The notes: a model not told the origin generated them from the sequence alone. A stretch of 64,000 bases of DNA from UBA5342 sp965662645 (GCA_965662645.1 CBFIII010000010.1:1-64000), one strand, 5' to 3'. Positions 36,167 to 46,751 are shown, counted from the first letter of the stretch. Numbers and translations: made by a program.

Positions 36167-37669
36167 ATGAATATTGTTTTAACAAAATATAAATCATTAA
36201 CGCTTTTTGCAGCCTTAATTCTATCTTTAGGTTTGCTTGTGTCTTGTGATGATTTTTTAAATCAAAAGCCATCAGATGGTCTTGTTTACTCTGAATATTG
36301 GAAAAATAAAGAAGAGGTGTTATCTACTTTAGGCGGTGCTTATCAAAAATTTGCTGAATTAGATTATCGGTTGTTTGTACTTAGTGAGTTACGCGGTGAT
36401 ATGCTTCAGAAGAATGGGACATATACTACGGGTGATGTGCTGAACATAATGGAGTCAAATATTCTGGAAGGTAATTCATATGCTAAGTGGGATATGTTTT
36501 ATAAAGTGATTAATATTTGTAACCATGTCATTGAATTAGCTCCTGCTGTACAAGACAAAGACCAAACGTTTTCGGATATACTCCTTCAACAGTATGTTTC
36601 AGAAGCTACTTTTTTAAGATCATTGACTTATTTTTATTTGGTTAGAATTTTTAAAGATGTACCCTACATAACACAACCGACCTCCAATGATCAAGTTGAT
36701 TTCTTTATTACTCAAACATCTGGAGATACCATTCTAGCAAGAACAAAAGAAGATCTCAAGGCTATTAGTAAATATGAGTTATCTTATCCAACTTTAGAAC
36801 AATCAAGATCACGTGTTACAAAAGGAGCCATTAATGCTCTCTTAGCTGATATCTGTTTATGGAATTTCGAGTATGAAGAATGTTTAGCATATATCGATGA
36901 GGTAGGGGATGATAAAGACTATTTTTTAATGGAGCCTGTAGAATGGTTTGATAACTATAGAGATGGTTTTACCAAAGAAAATATTTTTGAGATTTATTAT
37001 GATGACGTAGCTGGTCAGCCCAATAGTTTAACTTCAGATAATCACACATATCATACTTCAGATGCTAGTAAGGCTTTATATTATGTGAGTGATTATGCTG
37101 TTAAAATATTAGGACCCGGTATAGATGAGGCAGGTGAGGTGACACGTGGTAATGGTACTCTTTCATATGATGATATTGATTATTATCAAATATGGAAATA
37201 TATTGGACAAAATGGTGATCGTACGACTAAACGTGCAGATGCAATTCAAGGTAGCGCCAACTTCATTATTTATCGTCTTGCTGATATAATTCTTATGAAA
37301 GCTGAAGCTTTATCACAGTTGGGAGAGTATGGTTTGGCTACAGAAGAATTTAATAGGGTAAGACTACGCGCTAATATGCTTCCTCTTGACTTATCAGCAG
37401 GGACAGCTGAAGGTCTTATTCTCGAAGAACGGGCAAAAGAGTTAGCTTACGAAGGTAAACGTTGGTTCGATTTATTAAGAATGGGACGACGTACTGCCGC
37501 TGGTAAAGCTGAATTAATTGACAAATTAGTGAGTAATGTACCCTCTACACAACAGCCAGTGATGCGTTCTAAGCTGAGTGATCCCAATTCTTGGTATATG
37601 CCAGTACATAGTGATGAAATTGATAGAAATAAAAATTTAAAGCAAAACCCTTACTACGATGAGAATTAA
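36167..37669 (+). CDS. SusD/RagB-type surface lipoprotein (1)
   Basis: A 500-residue lipoprotein (lipobox LLVSC, C27) that caps the SusC barrel and binds substrate. N-terminal CDDFLNQKPSDGLVYSEYWK and SELRGDML, the TPR-like helical core (VSEATFLRSLTYFYLVRIFKDVPY), and the C-terminal ILEERAKELAYEGKRWFDLLRMGR ... NKNLKQNPYY are standard SusD features. Length is close to the family norm. It lies 31 bp after susC, and its stop overlaps the start of the next FAS1 gene by 11 bp, so these genes are probably translationally coupled. Confidence 0.95.
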   Translation: MNIVLTKYKSLTLFAALILSLGLLVSCDDFLNQKPSDGLVYSEYWKNKEEVLSTLGGAYQKFAELDYRLFVLSELRGDMLQKNGTYTTGDVLNIMESNILEGNSYAKWDMFYKVINICNHVIELAPAVQDKDQTFSDILLQQYVSEATFLRSLTYFYLVRIFKDVPYITQPTSNDQVDFFITQTSGDTILARTKEDLKAISKYELSYPTLEQSRSRVTKGAINALLADICLWNFEYEECLAYIDEVGDDKDYFLMEPVEWFDNYRDGFTKENIFEIYYDDVAGQPNSLTSDNHTYHTSDASKALYYVSDYAVKILGPGIDEAGEVTRGNGTLSYDDIDYYQIWKYIGQNGDRTTKRADAIQGSANFIIYRLADIILMKAEALSQLGEYGLATEEFNRVRLRANMLPLDLSAGTAEGLILEERAKELAYEGKRWFDLLRMGRRTAAGKAELIDKLVSNVPSTQQPVMRSKLSDPNSWYMPVHSDEIDRNKNLKQNPYYDEN

Positions 37670-39275
37670 AAATAATATATTTCCATTTGTTTATATAGTT
37701 TCCTTGCTATTAGGCTTATGGTCTTGTAAAAATGATGAACCTGATGAAGTCATCTTTTTCAATGGAGATGAATATCAGAATATTATGCAGTATATTGATC
37801 AGAATAACGAGTATTCTTCGTTTGCTAAAATTGTTCGATCTGCCTCTATGGCTGATGTTTTAAGCTCGTATAATCATCATCTTTTTGGTAATGGATATAC
37901 CTTGTTTTTACCCGGCAATTCGGCTGTACAATCCTTTATCGATCAGAATGCAGATTATTCTAACTTAGAAGCGTTATTGTTAGATTCAACTTATGCACGA
38001 TCTATAGTGCGATACCACATCATTAACGCTGAAACTTACTCTTATGAATTTCCTAATGGTGTACTTCCAGATAGAACACTCTCTAATTTCTTCTTAACGG
38101 TCGTATTCCGTACCTCTGGAGATTCTGTTAAGTATGCTATAAATGATGAATCTGCATTGGTACACACTAATATTGTTTTATCTAATGGTATTGTACATAC
38201 CCTAGATAAGATGCTTACTCCTGTGGTATATACCTCTTATGATTTATTAGCCAAGGATTCTGAGTTTAGTATATTTACACAAATGTTAGATGAGGTTGGA
38301 CTTGTAGCGGAGCTTAATGACTCAAGTTATAGTGATGAATTACGTCGAAATGTATATAATGAATTCACGATGTTTGCTGAGTCTAATAGTTTGTATGCCG
38401 ATAATGGGATTCACTTTTTTAAAGATTTAACTAATATGATAAGTCCTAATCAAGAGGATTATACTTCTGAGGACAATCCTTTAAATATATATGCAAAATA
38501 TCATATTTTAAAGCAAAGTTATTTCTTGGATGAGTTCTCTACGTCTGTTTATAATACTTATGCTAGTTCTCCAATATCAGTTGATTTAGATATTGATTTA
38601 AAGTTTAATGTGGGAACTGAGATTTTTGATACCTTATATGCTGAAGGTGATACGATTCTTGTTAATTATTTATTATTAGATTTGGATAAGAGTAATGTTG
38701 TTTCAAAATCTGGTGCAATTCACCAACTCAATCATATGTTGAAACCATTTAACCCTTCACTCAAGAAAGTTGAGTTTGAATTTTATGAAGAAGCTTATAT
38801 TAATGAACTGAAGGATATCTCTGGTACATATTATATTGATTCTAGTGAACTTGATTTTGTATCATTTAAAGGTATTGAGGTAATCACTTACGAGCGACAA
38901 GATAAAGCAATGACTATCAGGAAGCTTGATCCAGTCACTAAAGCTTATCCTAATGCTGACGATATTGATAATGATTATATTACATTCGATGGTAATACCG
39001 AGCTACTTTACACCTTACCTAAGGTATTACCTGGAAAGTACACTTTACAATTGGTCTGTAGAAGAGGAGATGATGACTTTGCGAGTATTAAGGTCTTTTT
39101 TGATGGTGTACCAGTAGGTGATATAATAGATTTAGCCGTGTCACCTAAAACAGAAGGATATTATTATATTGATTTAGGAACAGTAAGATTTGACGGATAT
39201 GAAACGCATGAATTTAAAATCGAAACTGTAATACCCGGGATTGTTAATTTAGCTAAAATTGTTCTCCAGCCTTAA
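37659..39275 (+). CDS. FAS1 (fasciclin) lipoprotein (2)
   Basis: A 538-residue lipoprotein (lipobox LGLWSC, C23). It has one clear fasciclin unit (about 40-185: YTLFLPGNSAVQSFI ... ARSIVRYHIIN ... GIVHTLDKML) and a second, weaker one (about 200-360: NEFTMFAESNSLYAD ... AKYHIL ... AIHQLNHMLKP). A C-terminal beta-sandwich (about 375-538) has PGKYTLQLVCRRGDDDFASIKVFFDGV, resembling a carbohydrate-binding or jelly-roll module. No catalytic site is recognised. Its start lies inside the end of susD. Like its neighbour, it is likely surface-exposed and part of the SusCD complex or its ligand capture; that is inference from order and lipoprotein signal. Confidence 0.82.
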   Translation: MRIKNNIFPFVYIVSLLLGLWSCKNDEPDEVIFFNGDEYQNIMQYIDQNNEYSSFAKIVRSASMADVLSSYNHHLFGNGYTLFLPGNSAVQSFIDQNADYSNLEALLLDSTYARSIVRYHIINAETYSYEFPNGVLPDRTLSNFFLTVVFRTSGDSVKYAINDESALVHTNIVLSNGIVHTLDKMLTPVVYTSYDLLAKDSEFSIFTQMLDEVGLVAELNDSSYSDELRRNVYNEFTMFAESNSLYADNGIHFFKDLTNMISPNQEDYTSEDNPLNIYAKYHILKQSYFLDEFSTSVYNTYASSPISVDLDIDLKFNVGTEIFDTLYAEGDTILVNYLLLDLDKSNVVSKSGAIHQLNHMLKPFNPSLKKVEFEFYEEAYINELKDISGTYYIDSSELDFVSFKGIEVITYERQDKAMTIRKLDPVTKAYPNADDIDNDYITFDGNTELLYTLPKVLPGKYTLQLVCRRGDDDFASIKVFFDGVPVGDIIDLAVSPKTEGYYYIDLGTVRFDGYETHEFKIETVIPGIVNLAKIVLQP

Positions 39276-39298
39276 TATTTAAGATAAAGTTTATAGCA

Positions 39299-40879
39299 AT
39301 GAAATATATAATTAATCAAGTTTCAATATTACTATTACTGGTATTTGTATTTACTGCATGTCAGCCAGAAATAGATGAATATTACTACAGTGAAAATGAG
39401 CCATATGTGGATACTGATGTTCTTTCACTATTAAAGGAAGATTCGAGTTATTCAAAATTTTTACAACTCATTGAGGATGTAGATGGTGATTCAATTTTAA
39501 ATAATGGTAACGTTTTTACATTGTTTGTACCCAAAAATGAGGCTTTTGAAAACCTTTCTCCTTCAGTTTCTAAAAAAGATCTATTTAATTATTTGGTGAC
39601 TGAGTCTTACATCAATATAAATCAAATAGGCCAAAGTTCCATGTTGCAGTCTTATGGTGGTAAATTTGTAAAGTTTAATGTGCTCGGTGATACATCTTTT
39701 TTATATGATGGCGTTGAGGTGTTGAAAGGTAGTCCTTTGACTAACAATGGTCGATTTTATACATTAGCTGATATTGTTAATCCCTGTCCTAATATTTATG
39801 AGTATTTCACTCAGACTAATCCTTTTTTCAATTCTTATTTTTTGGCTCAGGATAGTGTTGCCATTGATTTAGAGCTTAGTACACCTCTTTACTATAATGA
39901 TGATGGTCAAACAGTATATGATACTGTACTTATTGTTATTAATAAATTCGAAGAAGAGTATTTTGAAATAAGTGAGGAGTTTAGAGCTAGAAAAGCAACA
40001 ATGCTTGTTTTCTCGCAACAACAATATGACGATGCTTTAAATCAAGTATATGATGAGTTGGGCATCGACTCTATACCTCTTGCTTGGCAAAATGATGTCT
40101 TAATGCCTTATGTGCTTGATCATGGAGTTTTTAGGAATGCTGTTGATTATAGTTCTTTACTACAAGGTAGAGTTAAAAATATAAAAGGTGATAGTGTGGA
40201 TATAGATCCAGATATAATTGATAGAAATTTTTACGATTGTAGTAATGGACGTGTTTACAACTATAAAGAAGGCGAGTTTAAAATTCCAGAAGAACTGTAT
40301 AAGGTTTCAGACACCATTTTTTTAGTTGATCGCTTATATAAGCGTGGTACTAATCTCTATGACTGGGGTGATGAATTTGAAGTTACAGGGACTAACTTTC
40401 CACCTCAGGTTTCTAATACAAATTCGTTGATAGTGGATATGCTAGACCGTAATTATTCAGGAGTTTTCTCTTTAAGTTATAAGCATTATAATGTGTTCCC
40501 TGGAAATTATCGATTGAAGTTTAAGGTGAACATTGTTGGTAGTATTGGGGTTTGGAAAATTTTTGTTAATGATGAGGAATTTCCAGTGAAATCTTATCTA
40601 GGTGATTACTGGGGGGGATATGATCTTAATAATCTACGAGGTGGTTTTATAAGTCCTTTCCCGAGTGAAGATAATCCTTACTTTTCAGTTTATCCATTTG
40701 AATTTACAAAAGGAGGAGATGGCAAAACATGTGTTTTTGAAACTGTAATGATGGATTATATTACTGATTTTGCAGATGTGGATGTTCGATTGGAATACGT
40801 TAAGCCTAGTTCAAATACATCAAAAAATGCGGGTATAAATATTGAGTTCTCTGCATTAGAATTTTATGAAGGACAGTAA
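39299..40879 (+). CDS. FAS1 (fasciclin) lipoprotein (3)
   Basis: A 526-residue lipoprotein (lipobox FVFTAC, C21) with the same plan as the preceding one. A fasciclin unit (about 35-160) has GNVFTLFVPKNEAFENL and DLFNYLVTESYI. A second, more divergent unit (about 165-345) ends in YKVSDTIFLVDRLY. A C-terminal beta-sandwich (about 370-526) has FPGNYRLKFKVNIVG and VWKIFVNDEEFPV. The similarity in layout to gene 2 points to duplication with strong divergence. It sits 23 bp after FAS1-2 and 37 bp before the second susC, so each SusC here has a FAS1 gene immediately upstream. Confidence 0.8.
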   Translation: MKYIINQVSILLLLVFVFTACQPEIDEYYYSENEPYVDTDVLSLLKEDSSYSKFLQLIEDVDGDSILNNGNVFTLFVPKNEAFENLSPSVSKKDLFNYLVTESYININQIGQSSMLQSYGGKFVKFNVLGDTSFLYDGVEVLKGSPLTNNGRFYTLADIVNPCPNIYEYFTQTNPFFNSYFLAQDSVAIDLELSTPLYYNDDGQTVYDTVLIVINKFEEEYFEISEEFRARKATMLVFSQQQYDDALNQVYDELGIDSIPLAWQNDVLMPYVLDHGVFRNAVDYSSLLQGRVKNIKGDSVDIDPDIIDRNFYDCSNGRVYNYKEGEFKIPEELYKVSDTIFLVDRLYKRGTNLYDWGDEFEVTGTNFPPQVSNTNSLIVDMLDRNYSGVFSLSYKHYNVFPGNYRLKFKVNIVGSIGVWKIFVNDEEFPVKSYLGDYWGGYDLNNLRGGFISPFPSEDNPYFSVYPFEFTKGGDGKTCVFETVMMDYITDFADVDVRLEYVKPSSNTSKNAGINIEFSALEFYEGQ

Positions 40880-40916
40880 TTTAAACCAAAATTCTTAACA
40901 CTATAATTAAAGAAAA

Positions 40917-43900
40917 ATGAATACACATTTTAAGATATTTTTTATAACATTACTTGGTTTTATATCGGCTTTTAGCCTTCATGGACAAAATGAAAATTCA
41001 TTATCGGGTATCGTTTTAAATGATGCGAAAGAACCCATTAGTCAGGTAACAATAAGTATTCCGGGAACTGATCCTGTTTATACTGGAGAGGATGGGAAAT
41101 TTACCATACCTCGTGATAAAGATGTGGAGTGGTTATATGTAACACCGCTTGAAGGTTATGTAAAGAAAAAAGTTTTACTGCGTAAGCAAGATCAGATAAC
41201 GATTTATTTAAGCTCTTTAGATATTGACTCGCGTTATGACTTGGTATTGAATCAAGGAGATGATGTAGAACGTCGTGATTTGATATCTTCTTTTAAAACC
41301 TTGAAAGTCAATGATTTTGAAAATGAGATGAATGTAACTGTTGATCAATATATTCAAGGTCGAGTTGCAGGTGCACACGTAGTTCAAAATTCTGGCATGC
41401 CAGGTTCTGGTGCAACTGTTTTTATACGTGGGTTTTCCTCAATTTTATCTAATAATCAACCACTTTATATTGTGGATGGTGTGCCACTTGAAAGCAGTAA
41501 TGTTCACAATTTTCTGATTGAGGGTAATAATACTAGTCCAATTTCAACAATAGATCCTCTGGATATTTCTGAAATTACAATTTTAAAAGATGCTGCTGCA
41601 ACAGCTATATATGGCGCTAAAGCAGCAAATGGAGTTGTTGTTATTAAGACCTTAGAGCCTAAAGATACACGTACAACTATTAATTTTCTTTACCGAACCG
41701 GGTTGTCTATGGCACCCAAACAACTACCACAGCTTAATGCTAAGGAGTATAAGGCATTGGCCAATGAGGTACTCTTCTCAAGTGGCATAGATGAAGAGGT
41801 TTATAAAGAAGACTATCCTGGTTTGTTTGTGACTTCGGAAGATGATCAATATATTACCTATAATCACGATTATAATTGGCAGGATGAAATATTCCGTAAC
41901 GCGATGTCGCATAACTTAAGATTTTCGATCAAAGGGGGTGATGCTATTGCTAAATATGGTTTGTCTGTGGGGTATTTAAAGAGTAAAGGAGTATTGAAAA
42001 ATACGTCATTAGATCGTATTAATATACGTCTGGTAGGTGCTTTTGAAATATTTTCTTGGTTGCAGATGGATGTAGCGAGTAGCTTAAGTACAAGTACTGG
42101 TTTATTAAAAGAGTCATCTTTGTCTTCAGTAACTAACCCGATATTGAGTTCTCTTTGGAAAACCCCAATGCTCAATCCTTATGAATATGATGCTTACCGT
42201 GATCCACAAACAGGAGAATTAAAGCCTAACTTGCTTAAAATCATAGATGAAGTGGATGAGTTAGGAACATCTAATCCGACATCTATTATAGAATTGTCAG
42301 AAGCTAAGGCAAAGAATTATCGTTTCTTTACTTCTGTTAATTTACGTGGAGATATAACAAAGCAGCTAAAGTTTAGTTCTTTAGTAGGTCTCAACTCCAA
42401 TACAGCCAAAGAATATATGATTATTCCTGATCGTGGTTTCGATTTGCTTTATAGTGATGAAGTGTCTCGAGAGTCTAAAGGACAAAATAATTCATTTTTT
42501 TCTGTATATAATGATAACAAAGTGTTTTATGATAATACCATTAATTATAAACACCACTTATATGCTTCATTAGGCTTGCGATGGCAAACTAATAAATATG
42601 CTCAAGATTATGGGTACTCTCGTAATTCAACCAGTGATTATTATACTAACCTCAATAGAGGAGAAGATTTATTATCAGAAATTGGTGGAGCTAATAAAGA
42701 ATGGAACTGGGGGGCTATGTATTCAAATTTATCATATGCTTATGCTGATAAGTATTTGTTATCAGCCACCGTTTCTTCAGATATTTCATCGCGTATTGGT
42801 TCTGAAGCTCTTAATACTGTTAAGATTGCTAATATGCCAGTTGGTCTCTTTTATGCTATTTCAGGGGCATGGCGTGTTTCAAATGAAGACTTTTTTAAAG
42901 GTTTTGACACTGTTGAGGAGTTTAAAATTAGAGCATCATATGGCAAAACAGGTAATGATGATGTAGGTGAAAGTAACGGTTTCTCAAATTATAAAGTTGA
43001 CCAGTATCGCTCTATGGCTGTATTAGTACCTGGAGGTTTAGCCAATAGCAGTTTAACGTATCAAACAAAAGATCAATTGAATTTAGGTGTTGATTTAAGT
43101 TTCCTTGCTAATCGTTTGTACTTTACGTTTGACTATTTTAATAATAAAAGTTCTAATGTTCTGATAAATGAATTGCAAGATAGTTATTTAGGGTACGAAA
43201 CTTTTCCTAATAATTCAGTGGCTTTTACAACTAAAGGCGTTGAATTTGAAACATTTTACCGTGCTATTAGCAAACGGGATTTAAAAGTGGACTTTGGCTT
43301 TAATGTTTCTAGCTACACATCTATTATAGATGAGATTACAGGTGACGAACAAGTGCTAGATGGTCCTGCTGGTTATTCCGTCATTAACCGTGTAGGAGAG
43401 CCTGTAAATAGTTTCTATGGATACAAATTTTTAGGTGTTTATTCTACTGTAGCCGAAGCTCAGAAAGATGATCTAGTTAATGATATTAATAGATCATTTA
43501 AAGCTGGAGATGCTAAATACTACAACCAACCTGATCAGAATGGTGATGTTGATAATATTATTAATAAAGATGATAGGCAGTTGCTTGGGTCTTTTGAACC
43601 AGAGTTTTTTGGAGGTTTGTTTGCCAATGTAAGATACAAGAATTTTAGTTTTAACATGTTTTTGCAAGGTTCGTATGGGAATGAGGTCTTTAATTATGTA
43701 AGACAACAAAATGAGAAAATGTCTGGTTTAGAGAATCAAAGTGTAAAAGTGCTACAGCGTTGGCAATATGAAGGTCAAGAAACGTCTGTTCCAAAGGCAA
43801 CTTGGGGCGATCCTCAAGGAAACTCTGATTTTTCTGATCGATGGGTGGAAGATGGTTCTTATATACGACTTAAGAGTTTGACTTTGTCTTATGATTTTGA

Positions 43901-44087
43901 TCAAGACTTAATAGGAGTTTCCAGTCTAAATGTTTTTATGACAGCTAGTAACTTGTTTACCTTGTCAAAGTATAAAGGTTATGACACAGAGTTTAGTTAT
44001 AATCAATCATCTTATACACAAGGTGTAGATTATGGGAATACTCCGCTTACTAAACAGTTTATGGTGGGTGTTAAAATTGGTTTATAA
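40917..44087 (+). CDS. SusC/RagA-type TonB-linked outer-membrane transporter (2)
   Basis: A 1056-residue SusC homologue. A signal peptide ends near SLHGQ. The carboxypeptidase-like domain (about 25-105) has SGIVLNDAKEPISQVTISIP. The plug (about 125-250) has QYIQGRVAGAHVVQNSGMPG, VFIRGFSSILSNNQPLYIVD and ITILKDAAATAIYGAKAANG. The barrel ends with VEDGSYIRLKSLTLSYDF and QFMVGVKIGL. The DIDSRYDLVLNQGDDVERRDL segment between the first domain and the plug differs from the usual xxxxLxEVVVxG linker. It is clearly divergent from the first SusC of the operon, so the two are probably not redundant. It is separated by 137 bp, with a small hairpin, from its SusD. Confidence 0.94.
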   Translation: MNTHFKIFFITLLGFISAFSLHGQNENSLSGIVLNDAKEPISQVTISIPGTDPVYTGEDGKFTIPRDKDVEWLYVTPLEGYVKKKVLLRKQDQITIYLSSLDIDSRYDLVLNQGDDVERRDLISSFKTLKVNDFENEMNVTVDQYIQGRVAGAHVVQNSGMPGSGATVFIRGFSSILSNNQPLYIVDGVPLESSNVHNFLIEGNNTSPISTIDPLDISEITILKDAAATAIYGAKAANGVVVIKTLEPKDTRTTINFLYRTGLSMAPKQLPQLNAKEYKALANEVLFSSGIDEEVYKEDYPGLFVTSEDDQYITYNHDYNWQDEIFRNAMSHNLRFSIKGGDAIAKYGLSVGYLKSKGVLKNTSLDRINIRLVGAFEIFSWLQMDVASSLSTSTGLLKESSLSSVTNPILSSLWKTPMLNPYEYDAYRDPQTGELKPNLLKIIDEVDELGTSNPTSIIELSEAKAKNYRFFTSVNLRGDITKQLKFSSLVGLNSNTAKEYMIIPDRGFDLLYSDEVSRESKGQNNSFFSVYNDNKVFYDNTINYKHHLYASLGLRWQTNKYAQDYGYSRNSTSDYYTNLNRGEDLLSEIGGANKEWNWGAMYSNLSYAYADKYLLSATVSSDISSRIGSEALNTVKIANMPVGLFYAISGAWRVSNEDFFKGFDTVEEFKIRASYGKTGNDDVGESNGFSNYKVDQYRSMAVLVPGGLANSSLTYQTKDQLNLGVDLSFLANRLYFTFDYFNNKSSNVLINELQDSYLGYETFPNNSVAFTTKGVEFETFYRAISKRDLKVDFGFNVSSYTSIIDEITGDEQVLDGPAGYSVINRVGEPVNSFYGYKFLGVYSTVAEAQKDDLVNDINRSFKAGDAKYYNQPDQNGDVDNIINKDDRQLLGSFEPEFFGGLFANVRYKNFSFNMFLQGSYGNEVFNYVRQQNEKMSGLENQSVKVLQRWQYEGQETSVPKATWGDPQGNSDFSDRWVEDGSYIRLKSLTLSYDFDQDLIGVSSLNVFMTASNLFTLSKYKGYDTEFSYNQSSYTQGVDYGNTPLTKQFMVGVKIGL

Positions 44088-44185
44088 AACGTTTTATATA
44101 GATAATGCTTAATGAATGAACCAAATTGAATACAATAATTATACGACTTTATTAGATTGTTATTAGTGTATTCGACAAAGGTTAT

Positions 44186-44201
44186 TCCGATTACTATCGG
44201 A
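44186..44201 (+). other. Small hairpin in the susC2-susD2 gap
   Basis: TCCGAT-TACT-ATCGGA, a perfect 6-bp stem and 4-nt loop, lies 24 bp before the SusD start and is followed by an A-run. It may be a processing or stability element; the evidence is only the symmetry and the position. Confidence 0.35.
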
Positions 44202-44224
44202 GCAAATAAAAAAAATATAATCGA

Positions 44225-46120
44225 ATGAAAAAGTTATCACTATTTTTAATTTTATTATCACTAGGATTTATGTCTTGTGAAGATTTTTTGAATCCACAGC
44301 AAGCTCTTGTGGTAGATGAATCAGGCCTTCCTAATGATGAGAGAGAATTATTAGCTATGGGGTTGGGACTCTATGCTATACAACAAGATCTAGTTGATCA
44401 GATTGTTATGTTAGGAGAATTGAGGGGTGATTTGCTTACTGTTACGGAAACTGCAGATCCTGACCTTCAGGACATTAACAACTTTACGATTGATAAAACA
44501 AATCGGTATGCTAGTCCAGCCAATTTTTACAAGTTAATAGCTGCTTGTAATAAAATGATTAGGGTTTTGGAGGCTAAATTTCCTGAATTGTCAGATGAAA
44601 AATCGCAGATCTCAGATATACACCGTATGTATGGTGAAGCCGTGACTATGCGTTCTTGGGCTTATTTTTATGCTGTTCGTATTTATAATGAGGTACCATA
44701 TATTCCTGAAACTCTAACTTCGATTGATGAAATTGTAAGTTATGTTAATTCAGCAGGTACTTATATTGATTCTTCTTTTATTGATTATTCACCTTTTGGT
44801 TACGATAATGATAGTCTTGGTACAGATACATCTTTCATATACACTGATCGAAATTTTCTAGATCAGGAATTTATGACAAGGCGTTGTTTGAAAGATTTAA
44901 ATAAAGTTCGTGCAGTAGGTGTGAATTATTCTATAAAAGATAATATAAATGACGACACTTGGCAAGTAACAGTTTGGAATGATAATGCATTTTTAGCTTT
45001 TAAGGTACAAATGTATATGCATATTAATGCATTTGATGATGCAAACGATATCCTTAACATCAAAGACAGGCTGATAAATTTAAATTATGCTTCTACAAGA
45101 GATAATTATATTCAATATTCACTTGATTATCAGTTTTCAGGTTCTAGATGGGCAAGTATTTTTAAAGATTTAAATTCGGGCGAGCATCTTTTTGTTCTTG
45201 ATTTTGATAAGAGTGCGTCTTCTTGGCAGCAGAATAGTTTACAGTATTATATGTCTGTAATACCTCCTAATGTATATTCTATAAAACCCACAACAAAATC
45301 AGTAAATCTTTGGGAATGTGTTTGGAAAAATTATGCCATCGAGTATAACGACAATCCAGCTAGAACTCAACTTAAAGTAGTTAACGGTATTATTAAAAGA
45401 GGGACTCCAGCAGATAGGTATAGAGGTAGGGGAATATCCTTTGAATACATGCGAAATGGAGAACCTATCACTGACGAAGAGTATGCCGAAATGTTAAAAG
45501 TTAGGACTTTAGGTTATTTAGATGAAGTTCAGGAGATAATGCGTGGTGTTGACACTGTAGCTTATAAATACACTTTGGGTAAAACGAATTTTTCTAAAGA
45601 TGCTGATTTTATTCTTTACCGTGCAGCTGCACTTCATCTTTATGCCGCTGAGATTTATGCTAATGATAGAGGTATCAATAACTTGAACAAGGCTGACCAG
45701 TATATCTATACAGGAGATTTATTGGGTACCGGTAAGAATCTCGCTGCCAAATTGGGTGTTGCCGGTCGTGTTGGTTTAAAAACCTCTTCTGAGGGTATCA
45801 GTTTAGATCGTGATTATGCTTATAAATTTGATCCATATACAAATGACATCATTGGATATCAACCTATACTAGGTCTTAATGCAAAGGTGAACTATTTTGA
45901 TGATGTATTGATGGATAATCGTGCTCGTGAGTTAGCATATGAAGGCGAACGATTTTTCGACTATGTAAGAATAGCTAGACGACGAAATAAGACTGGAAAT
46001 AATGGGACTGAATGGTTGGCAGACCGTATTTCAGCTACATTTCCTTCTGCTGAGAGAGCAACTATTAAAGCACGCTTGCTGGATGAGAGTAATTGGTATT
46101 TACCCTTTGTCCTTAAGTAG
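44225..46120 (+). CDS. SusD/RagB-type surface lipoprotein (2)
   Basis: A 631-residue SusD homologue (lipobox GFMSC, C18), longer than the usual 500-570 residues. It begins CEDFLNPQQALVVDES and GELRGDLLTVTETAD. The core is MYGEAVTMRSWAYFYAVRIYNEVPYIP and the end is NRARELAYEGERFFDYVRIARRR ... LDESNWYLPFV. An insertion of about 100 residues in the middle (about 160-330) accounts for the extra length. It partners SusC2. After its stop there are only weak hairpins, and the next gene, GH105, is 712 bp away with its own promoter-like box. Confidence 0.94.
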   Translation: MKKLSLFLILLSLGFMSCEDFLNPQQALVVDESGLPNDERELLAMGLGLYAIQQDLVDQIVMLGELRGDLLTVTETADPDLQDINNFTIDKTNRYASPANFYKLIAACNKMIRVLEAKFPELSDEKSQISDIHRMYGEAVTMRSWAYFYAVRIYNEVPYIPETLTSIDEIVSYVNSAGTYIDSSFIDYSPFGYDNDSLGTDTSFIYTDRNFLDQEFMTRRCLKDLNKVRAVGVNYSIKDNINDDTWQVTVWNDNAFLAFKVQMYMHINAFDDANDILNIKDRLINLNYASTRDNYIQYSLDYQFSGSRWASIFKDLNSGEHLFVLDFDKSASSWQQNSLQYYMSVIPPNVYSIKPTTKSVNLWECVWKNYAIEYNDNPARTQLKVVNGIIKRGTPADRYRGRGISFEYMRNGEPITDEEYAEMLKVRTLGYLDEVQEIMRGVDTVAYKYTLGKTNFSKDADFILYRAAALHLYAAEIYANDRGINNLNKADQYIYTGDLLGTGKNLAAKLGVAGRVGLKTSSEGISLDRDYAYKFDPYTNDIIGYQPILGLNAKVNYFDDVLMDNRARELAYEGERFFDYVRIARRRNKTGNNGTEWLADRISATFPSAERATIKARLLDESNWYLPFVLK

Positions 46121-46450
46121 TAAGTTTATCATATTGACCATTATTAGTTAAACAAATTAATTGGTCAATTTAGATTAAATTATATTTTAAATAATTCAAG
46201 GTATTGTATTTCGACTCTGTTCGTGATGTACCTTGTTTTGTTTTTTATATGGTTTTGAGTTGTATTGTCGTGTAGCTGATTTTTATTAAATGAGCTTGGT
46301 TGCCTTTTTGTTAAATAGATAACGTTCTAAGTATAACTTTTTTTATATTGTGTGTTTAACTTATATCTCATTATGAAATACTGTTTCATTGTTGGGGTAA
46401 TTGTTCAATAACACAAAGGTTTTTTTCAATTTTATTGGAGGTTTGGTTGT

Positions 46451-46458
46451 TACTTTTG
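46451..46458 (+). promoter_or_regulatory. Candidate -7 box for the GH105 gene
   Basis: TACTTTTG is identical to the box found upstream of the glycogen genes and fits TAnnTTTG. The -33 element is poor (TTTA or TTTT near 46423-46434). A leader of nearly 370 nt would result. Confidence 0.35.
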
Positions 46459-46751
46459 TATCGTTTATTATGGCTTTTGAATACAGAGTGCTTTATTTTT
46501 ATTTTACTTTAAAGATTTAATGATGATAAAAAAAATTACAAGGTTTTTTTATTAATCGTAATTTACAATCTATTGCATGCGTTTTTAAGGTTAAGGATGT
46601 TGAAATGGAAAATGAATATTTTATTCTGGTTAGCGTAGTTCTATTTTCGTCGATAATGTTTTTTGTATTGTCTTAGAGAGTTTTTTTAGTTTTGAGTAAT
46701 TTGTGAGAGATTAGTTTTTACGAATAAATTCTTATATTCGAGAATTGAAAA

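Noticed and set aside
46605..46676. A 23-residue hydrophobic frame (MENEYFILVSVVLFSSIMFF...) between susD2 and GH105
   Set aside because: Too short, in AT-rich DNA where such hydrophobic frames arise by chance; no ribosome-binding signal or conserved neighbour supports it.
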